A stretch of 13,460 bases of DNA, taken from Bacteroidales bacterium. Lineage in GTDB: Bacteria; Bacteroidota; Bacteroidia; Bacteroidales; UBA3663. This document shows, piece after piece, positions 1 to 7,166 of this stretch. A program made the translations under genes and the position numbers. Location: positions 1-13,460 of the forward strand of contig JAEDEY010000056.1 of the NCBI GenBank assembly GCA_016293065.1. The letters run 5' to 3'. Each line of letters begins with the position of its first letter. Positions within the stretch are counted from its first letter, which is position 1. The notes below the pieces were generated by a model. The model was not told the origin of the DNA and made no database searches. It saw only the letters and a list, made by a program, of their open reading frames with translations.

Positions 1-54
1 CATCTGAAGTGTGATCGGATCCTTCTTGCCAAACCAACGCCATGTTTTTTCCAT
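1..54 (-). CDS. uxuA: Mannonate dehydratase, N-terminal fragment
   Basis: Only the first 18 codons lie in the window; the gene continues beyond base 1. The start codon is the ATG read leftward from base 54. The peptide begins MEKTWRWFGKKD, which I recognise as the conserved N-terminus of Bacteroidales mannonate dehydratase. That cytoplasmic enzyme dehydrates D-mannonate to 2-keto-3-deoxygluconate in hexuronate breakdown. The gene follows dgt in the same direction after a 64-base gap with no clear terminator, so it may be read from the dgt promoter; I see no clean TAnnTTTG box in the gap. The call rests on recognition of a short peptide, so a related protein is possible. Confidence 0.72.
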   Translation of the reverse strand, partial: MEKTWRWFGKKDPITLQM

Positions 55-118
55 AGAAACAGTATTTATTGATATTTGTATTAGTATGTAATGTTTTCAG
101 TTGTTCAGTCTTAGCAGA

Positions 119-1447
119 TCATAATGACGGCAAGCTCATGCCATAGATCTTGCGGTAAAGATCAAGAGCATAGACATCGGTCATGCCACTGATATAATCC
201 AATATCGACAATATGCGCACATAAGCCGACTCATGATTTGTCTCATATTGCTCAGGAATACGGTCGAGCAGTAGTTTCGAATAGGATTTCTGAGGGTTGA
301 TTACAGCCTCGAGCAGTTTGTCGAGAAGAACAGAGATGATCTGGTGACCAGCCACCTCGATATCGACGACATCTGACGAGTTGTAGATCTTGCCTACTGC
401 CACTTTCGAGCAACGCGCATAAGCCTGTTTTGGCACATCGGAAATCAGGTCGATAAGAGGAGTCATGAACCTGCCTTCGAGAATCTCGTCCTCATGAGAG
501 ATGAATGCCTCGGAACACTCATAGACAAGCAATCCAATAACACGACTGCGGAGATAGGCTATCTGCTCGTTAGCATCGCTCACATACTTCAGACCTCGAG
601 TAATCTTATCGCGGGTCTCACCTTCGAAGAAGCCAAGCAGAAGTTCCTGAGTCTCGGCTTGAGTGAGGAGCTTCAGACGGTGGGCATCCTCGATATCCAT
701 GACCTGATAGCAGATGTCGTCGGCAGCCTCGACGAGAAAGACAAGCGGGTGGCGTGCGAACTTATGAAGCTCAGGATCGATCTCGATTATGCCAAGTTCC
801 TGAGTCAGCTTATTGAACGCCTCGGTCTCAGACTCAAAATAGCCGAACTTTGGCTTTTTGGTTGCAGATGTCGAAGGATAAGGGTACTTGATGATTGAAG
901 CCAAAGTCGAATAGGTGAGTGCAAAGCCTCCAGGACGGCGGCCGTTGAACTGATGGCTGAGCAGTCGCAAAGCATTGGCATTGCCCTCGAAATGGATGAA
1001 ATCGCACCATTGCTGCTGATTGAGCATAGGCTTTAACTTCAAGCCGTTACCTTCGCTGAAATAGGTCGATATGGCACGTTCTCCGCTATGTCCGAACGGA
1101 GGATTGCCCAAGTCATGAGCCAAGCAAGCCGTTGCCACGATGTCGTCGAGACTGTGCAGCTTCGAAATCCAAGGCTCATCCTTATACTTTTCAGACAGAG
1201 CCACGGCGGCATTGTTGGCCAATGACCTGCCGACACAAGCCACCTCAAGACTATGGGTCAATCTGTTGTGCACGAACACACTGCCAGGAAGCGGGAAGAC
1301 CTGAGTCTTGTTCTGGAGGCGACGGAAAGGAGAAGAGAAAACCAGACGGTCATAGTCACGCTGGAACTCTGTCCTGGCGTGCTGACCACGATCTCTCAGA
1401 TGCTCTTGACCGAATCGTAATGTGGAAAGCAACTTGTTCCACTCCAT
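119..1447 (-). CDS. dgt: Deoxyguanosinetriphosphate triphosphohydrolase (dGTPase)
   Basis: This cytoplasmic enzyme of the HD superfamily hydrolyses dGTP (and in some family members other dNTPs) to the deoxynucleoside and triphosphate, which shapes the nucleotide pool. Using the start at 1447 (442 residues), the metal-binding residues are visible: H65 in RLTHSLEV, H111-D112 in HDLGNPPFGHSGE, and D243 in VEAADDICYQ. The conserved opening RTEFQRDYDRLVFSSPFRR is also present. An upstream in-frame ATG at 1468 would add MSNMGNR. I prefer 1447 because family members begin at the MxWNxL segment, and because the promoter at 1484-1514 would leave only about 10 bases of leader before 1468. The length is normal. 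The gene is separate from the lipoprotein gene upstream and probably co-transcribed with uxuA. Confidence 0.93.
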   Translation of the reverse strand: MEWNKLLSTLRFGQEHLRDRGQHARTEFQRDYDRLVFSSPFRRLQNKTQVFPLPGSVFVHNRLTHSLEVACVGRSLANNAAVALSEKYKDEPWISKLHSLDDIVATACLAHDLGNPPFGHSGERAISTYFSEGNGLKLKPMLNQQQWCDFIHFEGNANALRLLSHQFNGRRPGGFALTYSTLASIIKYPYPSTSATKKPKFGYFESETEAFNKLTQELGIIEIDPELHKFARHPLVFLVEAADDICYQVMDIEDAHRLKLLTQAETQELLLGFFEGETRDKITRGLKYVSDANEQIAYLRSRVIGLLVYECSEAFISHEDEILEGRFMTPLIDLISDVPKQAYARCSKVAVGKIYNSSDVVDIEVAGHQIISVLLDKLLEAVINPQKSYSKLLLDRIPEQYETNHESAYVRILSILDYISGMTDVYALDLYRKIYGMSLPSL

Positions 1448-1483
1448 CCTGTTTCCCATATTACTCATGCTCTATTTTCGACG

Positions 1484-1514
1484 CAAATATACTATTTATT
1501 CCAGAATCCACAAA
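1484..1514 (-). promoter_or_regulatory. Bacteroidota-type promoter of dgt
   Basis: Read on the minus strand, TTTG (1511-1514) is followed by exactly 19 bases and then TATATTTG (1484-1491), matching the Bacteroidota housekeeping sigma-factor consensus TTTG-N19..21-TAnnTTTG. Transcription should begin near 1478, giving a leader of about 30 bases to the preferred dgt start at 1447. Confidence 0.82.
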
Positions 1515-1571
1515 GGATTTTTCACGAAAAATAGCAGTATTGATACATAATGTATAAAAAATTGAGACATA

Positions 1572-2138
1572 TCAATCCACACTGCGCTGTCCGCGCTTGA
1601 CAACTTGGAAACCGTCGGATTGAGCATCGCCCGAGCGAGAGTTGTACAACCAAGGTTGTTCCCAATACATATAGTCGTCATGATAGCAAGACCAGTCGTA
1701 ATAGTTGGCAATCTTGTAAAGACGGAACTTGAAATTAGAACCGTCGAAATAACCCGTAAAATAGTCATAATCCATGTGGTAGTCATAGATAGCCGTATCA
1801 AGCTCCGGGTCGTGAGGATAGTCGAGATAAATCACGCCATTGACAATTTCCCACATAAAACGGTAGTATTGTCTCTCGTAAGGACCATCATCATACCAAT
1901 CGACCTGCTTGCCATAGCCATGGGTAGCATAATCATAATCGGGATAAAATACTATTTCCGACTTGTAGGCATCAAACTCATGGTAGTAGCCATAGCGGTC
2001 TTCAATACCATAATACATATTGAGGTTTCCCTTCCACGAGCCTGAGAGATTGATTGAACGTTCCACATCGTCATCAACACAGGCAGTCATCATCAGCGAT
2101 GCTACAAAAACGAGCATCATGTAATACATTTTTTTCAT
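1572..2138 (-). CDS. Tyrosine/aspartate-rich lipoprotein of unknown function, possibly lipocalin-like
   Basis: I do not recognise a named family. The 188-residue product starts with a lipoprotein leader (MKKMYYMMLVF...MMTAC) whose lipidated cysteine is C20. The cysteine is followed by V-D-D-D; acidic residues just after the cysteine are the known Bacteroidota lipoprotein export signal, so display on the outer cell surface is likely (inference). The mature part opens with LSGSWKGNL (about 31-39), the G-x-W start common in small lipocalin-like Bacteroidota lipoproteins. It is very rich in aromatic and acidic residues: about 30 of 188 are tyrosine, many as D-Y or Y-D pairs. There is no membrane span after the leader. 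It has its own promoter and is divergent from the GH3 gene. A beta-sheet ligand-binding shell is possible but unproven. Confidence 0.8.
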   Translation of the reverse strand: MKKMYYMMLVFVASLMMTACVDDDVERSINLSGSWKGNLNMYYGIEDRYGYYHEFDAYKSEIVFYPDYDYATHGYGKQVDWYDDGPYERQYYRFMWEIVNGVIYLDYPHDPELDTAIYDYHMDYDYFTGYFDGSNFKFRLYKIANYYDWSCYHDDYMYWEQPWLYNSRSGDAQSDGFQVVKRGQRSVD

Positions 2139-2175
2139 AACGATATAAACCTATAAATAATTAGTTTTTCGAGTG

Positions 2176-2207
2176 CAAATATATTGGATTATATTATCTT
2201 TTCCAAA
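2176..2207 (-). promoter_or_regulatory. Bacteroidota-type promoter of the tyrosine-rich lipoprotein gene
   Basis: On the minus strand TTTG (2204-2207), 20 bases, then TATATTTG (2176-2183): a perfect match to TTTG-N19..21-TAnnTTTG. The expected leader to the ATG at 2138 is about 30 bases, with no Shine-Dalgarno sequence but A/T-rich, as usual in this phylum. Confidence 0.82.
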
Positions 2208-2275
2208 TTTTTCACAGTCGATATTATTCAAACGATGTCAATATTCATTAAAAAGGGCATTCTTATCAACAAAAG

Positions 2276-2307
2276 TTTGTACATTAACATAATTTGCACT
2301 AAATTTG
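2276..2307 (+). promoter_or_regulatory. Bacteroidota-type promoter of the GH3-mltG operon
   Basis: TTTG (2276-2279), 20 bases, then TAAATTTG (2300-2307) match the phylum consensus. The leader to the ATG at 2340 would be about 25-28 bases. The -7 region contains a 9-base direct repeat AATTTGCAC at 2291-2299 and 2302-2310, spaced by 11 bases (about one helical turn), which could be a regulator half-site pair or chance. Confidence 0.82.
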
Positions 2308-2339
2308 CACAAATGATTGCTTAACAAATCTCAATAAGT

Positions 2340-4748
2340 ATGAAAACATATCTTTTATCAAATTTGAAAAAACTGATGCTGCTGCCAGCCTTTACGGCAA
2401 TAGCCGTTTCTTGCAACAACAGTCCACAGGAAGAGGCTTTTGACGGATATACACTTGTTCATCAGAACGGACCTGACCTTGGCTATTCACCCAATTCCGG
2501 CGTTTCGATAATCATCGACAAGGATAAGGCTTTCAAGGACCTCAACAAGAACGGAGTTGTCGATCGATACGAAGACTGGCGCCTGTCTCCACAGGAAAGA
2601 GCAAAAGACCTTGCCGGGAAGATGCAGCCACAGGAGATTGCGGGACTGATGCTCTACAGCAGCCACCAGGCGATAAAGTCGGCTGAACTTACCGACACAC
2701 AGAAGAAATTCATGCACGACGACTACTTGCGCCATATTCTCATCACCACGGTCGAGAGTCCTGAGATTGCCGCAAGGTGGAACAACAACGCACAGGCTTT
2801 TGCCGAAAGCCTCGGGCTCGGAATACCTGCCAACAACTCAAGCGACCCGCGCCATTCGGCCGACAACAACGCTGAGTTCAACGCAGGTGGCGGTGGTGCC
2901 ATCTCAATGTGGCCCAACGAGCTGGGTATGGGCGCTACATTTGACCCAAACATAATGCACCGCTTCGGAGAGATAGCTTCGACCGAATACCGTGCACTGG
3001 GCTTTGCCACATCGCTCTCTCCGCAGATTGACATTGCCACCGACCCACGCTGGATGAGATTCAATGGCACATACGGCGAGGATCCTCAGCTCGTGAGAGA
3101 CATGGCTGTGGCTTATTGTGACGCATTCCAGACTTCAAAGGGCGAAGATGCTCTCTATGGTGCATGGGGCAAGAACAGTGTCAATGCTATGGTGAAGCAC
3201 TGGCCTGGAGGCGGTCCTGGCGAAAGCGGACGAGATGCTCATTTCGGACGAGGCAAATATGCTGTCTATCCAAACAACAACATCGACCTGCAAAAGTTCT
3301 CATTCGTGGAAGGCGCGTTCAAGCTTCAGGAAGGAACAGATATGGCTTCGGCTGTGATGCCATATTACACCATCGCTTATGGTCAGAGCAAGACAAACGT
3401 TGCCAACAACTTCAACCAGGAGATCATCGGCGAACAGCTTCGCAAGGAGGTAGGCTATGAAGGTGTAGTCTGCACCGACTGGGGTGTGACAGCCGACGTG
3501 ATCAATCCAGGCATCCACAGCGGAAAACCTTGGGGAGTAGAATCGCTGACCGTTGCCGAACGCCACTACATGGCTATCATGGCAGGTGTTGACCAGTTTG
3601 GCGGCAACGATGACAAAGAGCCCGTATTGGCAGCTTTCGAGATGCTGAAGAACGAACAGGGCGAAGAGAAGATGCTGGAACGTATCCGCAGGTCGGCCGA
3701 GCGTCTTCTCCTGAACATCTTCCGTACAGGCTTGTTCGAAAACCCTTATCTGAATCCTGAAGAGACAAGCAAGATTGTCGGCAACCCAGAGTACATGGCA
3801 GCAGGCTATGATGCCCAGCTCAAGAGTATCGTGATGCTAAAGAACAACGACAACACTCTGCCTCTTAAGGACAGCAAGAAGCTGAAAGCATATATCCCTG
3901 AACGTTTTGTTCCGGGTCGGGTACAGTTCTTCTTCGGAAAGTCGGAAGACAAGACAGTCAGCCCTGTCAGCGCAGAGATAGCTGGCAAATACTTCGAGCA
4001 TGCTGCCACTGCCGGTGATGCCGACATTGCCATCGTCTTCATCGACTCTCCAGCATCTGGCTGGGGCTACAAGGTGAGCGAAGCTCTCTCTGACCCAGCA
4101 CTGAAGAAACAGACCATAGCAGCATACAACAAGGCTTACAATCAGAATATTCCACTCGATGCTCCTATCGACCAGATTGTCAAGGAAGACGACATCTACT
4201 TCCAGCCAAAGGGCAAGAAAGTGGTTGAACCTAAGAACGGCTACTACCCTATCAGCCTCCAGTATTCTGACTACATTGCTGAAGATGCACGCGAGGTGAG
4301 CCTGGCTGGCGGCGACCCATTTGAAGCGATAGCCAACCGCAGCTATAAGGGCAAGGGAGTGCGCACTATCAACAAGTGCGACATGGAGCTCGTGCAACAG
4401 ACACGCAAGGAGATGGGCGACAAGCCAGTGATAGTGGTGGTGAACTGCGCCAACCCTCTGGTGATGAGCGAAATCGAGCCATATTGCGATGCTATACTCG
4501 TGACATTCAGTGTCCAGAACCAGGCAATACTTGACATCGTCACAGGAAAGGCCGAACCTTATGCATTGCTGCCTTTCCAGATGCCAGCCAACATGAAGAC
4601 AGTGGAACTGCAAGCCGAGGACACGCCTCGCGACATGGAATGCTATGTCGATGCTTGTGGCAATGTCTATGATTTTGCCTTCGGCTTGAACTGGAGCGGC
4701 AAGATCAATGACTGGCGCGTAGAGAAATACGGCAATAAGAAATACTAA
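2340..4748 (+). CDS. Glycoside hydrolase family 3 lipoprotein (beta-glucosidase-like)
   Basis: Retaining exo-acting beta-glycosidase of family GH3, 802 residues, probably releasing glucose or a similar sugar from beta-linked oligosaccharides in the periplasm or at the outer membrane. The leader ends in a lipobox A-V-S-C with lipidated C25. A calcium-loop-like segment D67-x-N-x-N-G-x-x-D-x-x-E78 precedes EDWRLSPQERAKDL. The (beta/alpha)8 domain contains TDPRWMRFNGTYGEDP, the substrate pocket KHWPGGGPGESGRDAH (286-301) and the nucleophile motif VVCTDWG with D380. The second, alpha/beta domain starts near SIVMLKNNDNTLPL (about residue 495) and runs to LPFQMP. K286-H287 and D299-A-H301 recall the loop of NagZ-type hexosaminidases, but D380 in TDWG and the two-domain length favour beta-glucosidase; specificity is uncertain. 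It is the first gene of a unit with mltG, whose ATG follows 12 bases after the stop. Start chosen at the ATG that begins the lipoprotein leader. Confidence 0.92.
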   Translation: MKTYLLSNLKKLMLLPAFTAIAVSCNNSPQEEAFDGYTLVHQNGPDLGYSPNSGVSIIIDKDKAFKDLNKNGVVDRYEDWRLSPQERAKDLAGKMQPQEIAGLMLYSSHQAIKSAELTDTQKKFMHDDYLRHILITTVESPEIAARWNNNAQAFAESLGLGIPANNSSDPRHSADNNAEFNAGGGGAISMWPNELGMGATFDPNIMHRFGEIASTEYRALGFATSLSPQIDIATDPRWMRFNGTYGEDPQLVRDMAVAYCDAFQTSKGEDALYGAWGKNSVNAMVKHWPGGGPGESGRDAHFGRGKYAVYPNNNIDLQKFSFVEGAFKLQEGTDMASAVMPYYTIAYGQSKTNVANNFNQEIIGEQLRKEVGYEGVVCTDWGVTADVINPGIHSGKPWGVESLTVAERHYMAIMAGVDQFGGNDDKEPVLAAFEMLKNEQGEEKMLERIRRSAERLLLNIFRTGLFENPYLNPEETSKIVGNPEYMAAGYDAQLKSIVMLKNNDNTLPLKDSKKLKAYIPERFVPGRVQFFFGKSEDKTVSPVSAEIAGKYFEHAATAGDADIAIVFIDSPASGWGYKVSEALSDPALKKQTIAAYNKAYNQNIPLDAPIDQIVKEDDIYFQPKGKKVVEPKNGYYPISLQYSDYIAEDAREVSLAGGDPFEAIANRSYKGKGVRTINKCDMELVQQTRKEMGDKPVIVVVNCANPLVMSEIEPYCDAILVTFSVQNQAILDIVTGKAEPYALLPFQMPANMKTVELQAEDTPRDMECYVDACGNVYDFAFGLNWSGKINDWRVEKYGNKKY

Positions 4749-4760
4749 ACTTCGATAACG

Positions 4761-5813
4761 ATGAAAAAGAAGATTGTCGTAATTGTCACGGTGATTGCTG
4801 CAATCATCGTCATCGCCCTTGGCGGACTCTTGGGATATGGTTATCATTACCTCGTGAAAAAGCCTGTGCTGCATAGTGATGTCTGGGTCTTTATCGATCC
4901 AAACACCACTGTTACTGATATCTATCAGCAGCTACAGAAGGGCGACATGACACTCGACGAATTGGGTTATGTGCAGCTGGCACAGAAATTATATGAAAAG
5001 AAGGAAGGACGCTTGCTTGACAACAACTATGGTGCCTACCATCTGGAAAAAGGGTTGACTGCGGCAAGGATAGTGACTCGGATATTGCGTCATCAGCAAA
5101 CACCTGTCAAGGTGACATTCAACGAGGCTCGTCTTGTCACTGAACTGGCAGGCAAAATGAGCAGCAAGCTTATGTGCGACTCGGTGTCTATGCTCAATGC
5201 CATGCTCGACCCAGGCTTTCTGTCGGAATGCGAAACAGACAGCGCCAATGTCATCGGCATCTTTCTGCCCGACACCTACGAGGCATATTGGGACATCACA
5301 CCAGACAGCTTCGTGAGAAAGATGCTGGCGGAACACCGTAAGTTCTGGAACGACGAAAGAAAAGCTAAAGCACAAGACCTTGGCATCACCCCACAGCAAG
5401 CGACCATTATCTGCAGCATCGCTGAAGAAGAGACACAAAACCGTGCAGAGCGCGGAGTCGTGGCGCGTCTTTACCTCAACCGCCTCAACATAGGAATGCC
5501 ACTGCAAGCCGACCCTACGGTGAAATATGCCGTTGGTGATTTCTCGCTGCGCCGTGTGCTCAACGTGCACCTTGAGAAAGACTCACCATATAACACCTAT
5601 AAGGTGACAGGTTTGCCTCCCGGACCTATCCGCATGGTCGATAAGCGCACTATCGATGCACTGCTCAACAGCAAGCCGCACAAATATCTGTATATGTGCG
5701 CCAAGGAAGATTTCTCTGGAACGCACAATTTTGCGACAAGTTTAGGCGAACATTTGCGAAATGCAGCTCGCTATCATGCCGCATTGAACGCATATTTGAA
5801 AAACAAAAGATAA
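4761..5813 (+). CDS. mltG: Endolytic peptidoglycan transglycosylase MltG (YceG-like)
   Basis: MltG is an inner-membrane lytic transglycosylase that cuts nascent glycan strands in the periplasm and is thought to end their elongation. The 350-residue product has one N-terminal membrane span (about residues 5-28, after MKKK) and a periplasmic remainder. The YceG/MltG domain is clear from IGIFLPDTYEAYW, the catalytic segment CSIAEEETQNRAERGVVARLYLNRL, LQADPTVKYA, YNTYKVTGLPPGPI and the closing FSGTHNFATSLGEH. By alignment with E. coli MltG (SIVEKET, E218) the catalytic glutamate should be E222. Length is normal. It follows the GH3 gene by 12 bases, so the two are probably co-transcribed; no hairpin terminator is visible after it, and the next promoter begins 15 bases beyond its stop. 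Confidence 0.95.
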   Translation: MKKKIVVIVTVIAAIIVIALGGLLGYGYHYLVKKPVLHSDVWVFIDPNTTVTDIYQQLQKGDMTLDELGYVQLAQKLYEKKEGRLLDNNYGAYHLEKGLTAARIVTRILRHQQTPVKVTFNEARLVTELAGKMSSKLMCDSVSMLNAMLDPGFLSECETDSANVIGIFLPDTYEAYWDITPDSFVRKMLAEHRKFWNDERKAKAQDLGITPQQATIICSIAEEETQNRAERGVVARLYLNRLNIGMPLQADPTVKYAVGDFSLRRVLNVHLEKDSPYNTYKVTGLPPGPIRMVDKRTIDALLNSKPHKYLYMCAKEDFSGTHNFATSLGEHLRNAARYHAALNAYLKNKR

Positions 5814-5827
5814 AATCGGAGCATTTA

Positions 5828-5859
5828 TTTGGACAATAGCCACAGATTATGTATCTTTG
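5828..5859 (+). promoter_or_regulatory. Bacteroidota-type promoter of the aminotransferase-mutS2 operon
   Basis: TTTG (5828-5831), 20 bases, then TATCTTTG (5852-5859): a perfect consensus match directly behind mltG. Transcription would start near 5865, about 40 bases before the aminotransferase ATG. The four genes that follow have gaps of 49, 24 and 26 bases and no other promoter I can see, so this probably drives all of them. Confidence 0.82.
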
Positions 5860-5905
5860 CGATTCAATATGAATCAAAATAAACTAAGTTGATCAAATAA
5901 CAGAC

Positions 5906-7117
5906 ATGCCAGATATTTCAGAACGTGGCAAACAGATGCCACTCTCGCCTATCCGCAAACTCGTGCCATTGGCAAATGCTGCCAAGGCTCGCGGTGTCAA
6001 GGTTTATCATTTGAATATCGGTCAGCCAGACCTCAACACCATGCAGGCTGGTCTTGATTCGCTCAAGCACATTGACCGTAAGATTCTCGAATATTCTCCG
6101 TCAGAAGGTATCAAACCTTTGCGCGAAAAACTACTCAACTACTATCATCGTTTCAGAATCAATGTTGATCTTGAAGACATCATCGTGACAACAGGTGGTT
6201 CAGAGGCGGTGCTCTTCGCGTTCATGTCGTGTCTCAACCCTGGCGACGAACTCATCGTACCAGAGCCTGCTTACGCCAATTACATGTCGTTTGCGATTGT
6301 TGCCGGCGCAATCATCAAGTCGGTTCCGACCAGCATCGACGAAGGCTTTGCCCTCCCTCCTATCGAAGAATTTGAGAAACTCATCACACCTCGCACCAAG
6401 GGAATCCTGATCTGCAACCCTAACAACCCTACGGGTTATCTTTATACACAGAAGGAAATGAACCAGATACGCGACATCGTGAAGCGTCACGACCTCTATC
6501 TCTTCTCGGATGAGGTGTATCGCGAGTTCATTTATACAGGTTCGCCATATATCTCTGCCATGCACCTTGAGGGCATTGAGCAGAATGTGGTGCTCATCGA
6601 CTCTGTGTCAAAGCGCTACAGCGAAACAGGCATCCGCGTCGGTTCGATCGTCACCAAGAACGAGAAGGTGCGTCAGAACATCATGAAGTTCTGCCAGGCT
6701 CGTCTCTCTCCACCGCTCATCGGACAGATTGTAGCCGAAGCATCTATCGATGCCGATCCTGAATATATGCTCGACTGCTACAACGAATATGTTGAGCGAC
6801 GCAAGTACCTCATCGACGGACTTAACCGCATCGACGGTGTCTATTCGCCAATCCCTATGGGAGCATTCTATACTATGGTCAAGCTGCCTGTCGATGATGC
6901 CGAGAAGTTCTGCGCATGGTGTCTTTCGGACTTTGAGTTCGAGGGTTGCACTGTCATGATGGCTCCTGGCAATGGTTTCTACGTCACTCCAGGACTTGGC
7001 AAGAACGAGGTGCGCATGGCATACGTCTTGAACAAAGAAGACCTCAAACATGCCCTCATCGTATTGCAGAAAGCTCTGACCGTCTATCAGGCAACAGTGA
7101 TGAACGCAGAGGGCTGA
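5906..7117 (+). CDS. PLP-dependent class I/II aminotransferase
   Basis: Cytoplasmic fold-type I aminotransferase of 403 residues that moves an amino group between an amino acid and a 2-oxoacid using pyridoxal phosphate. Visible landmarks are the N-terminal NIGQPDL, the phosphate/cofactor segment TTGGSEAVLFAF, the aromatic stacking region PAYANY, the NPNNPTGYLYT loop, FSDEVYREF with the aspartate that pairs with the cofactor ring nitrogen, and the Schiff-base lysine K236 in DSVSKRYSETGIRVG. The C-terminal carboxylate-binding arginine is probably in NEVRMAYVL. The start at 5906 is the first ATG after an in-frame stop at 5885-5887, and family members begin with a similar MPxISxRG. The substrate cannot be told from sequence; the downstream serine ammonia-lyase only hints at amino acid metabolism. 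First gene of a four-gene operon. Confidence 0.93.
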   Translation: MPDISERGKQMPLSPIRKLVPLANAAKARGVKVYHLNIGQPDLNTMQAGLDSLKHIDRKILEYSPSEGIKPLREKLLNYYHRFRINVDLEDIIVTTGGSEAVLFAFMSCLNPGDELIVPEPAYANYMSFAIVAGAIIKSVPTSIDEGFALPPIEEFEKLITPRTKGILICNPNNPTGYLYTQKEMNQIRDIVKRHDLYLFSDEVYREFIYTGSPYISAMHLEGIEQNVVLIDSVSKRYSETGIRVGSIVTKNEKVRQNIMKFCQARLSPPLIGQIVAEASIDADPEYMLDCYNEYVERRKYLIDGLNRIDGVYSPIPMGAFYTMVKLPVDDAEKFCAWCLSDFEFEGCTVMMAPGNGFYVTPGLGKNEVRMAYVLNKEDLKHALIVLQKALTVYQATVMNAEG

Positions 7118-7150
7118 AGGTGTTAGGATATGAAGATGTTAAGGTATTAA
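7111..7150 (+). repeat. Degenerate 8-base tandem repeat between aminotransferase and permease
   Basis: Five consecutive octamers in phase: GGGCTGAA, GGTGTTAG, GATATGAA, GATGTTAA, GGTATTAA. The first contains the aminotransferase stop codon (TGA 7115-7117). The last two are close to consensus (G-A/G-T-A/G-T-T-A-A). A matching array with the same unit length and one identical unit (GGTATTAA) precedes mutS2. The spacer otherwise holds only A/T-rich sequence before the TTG start at 7167. Confidence 0.6.
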
Positions 7151-7166
7151 ACTAATATCGACTATT

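Noticed and set aside
494..898. Rightward 134-codon frame inside dgt
   Set aside because: Lies wholly within the well-supported dGTPase gene, with no motif, no promoter and no family I recognise.
1543..1555. ATACAT-A-ATGTAT palindrome behind the lipoprotein gene as a terminator
   Set aside because: For the leftward transcript the T-run comes before, not after, the stem, and the stem is short and A/T-only; it may be chance.
1605..2045. Rightward 146-codon frame opposite the tyrosine-rich lipoprotein
   Set aside because: Composition (many V, I, R) is the mirror of tyrosine/aspartate codons on the other strand; the leftward frame has a lipoprotein leader and a perfect promoter, this one has neither.
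3837..4874. A 345-codon leftward open frame opposite the GH3 gene and the start of mltG
   Set aside because: It overlaps two well-supported genes on the other strand, starts inside mltG, has no promoter or recognisable motif, and its composition is what antisense reading of a GC-balanced gene gives.
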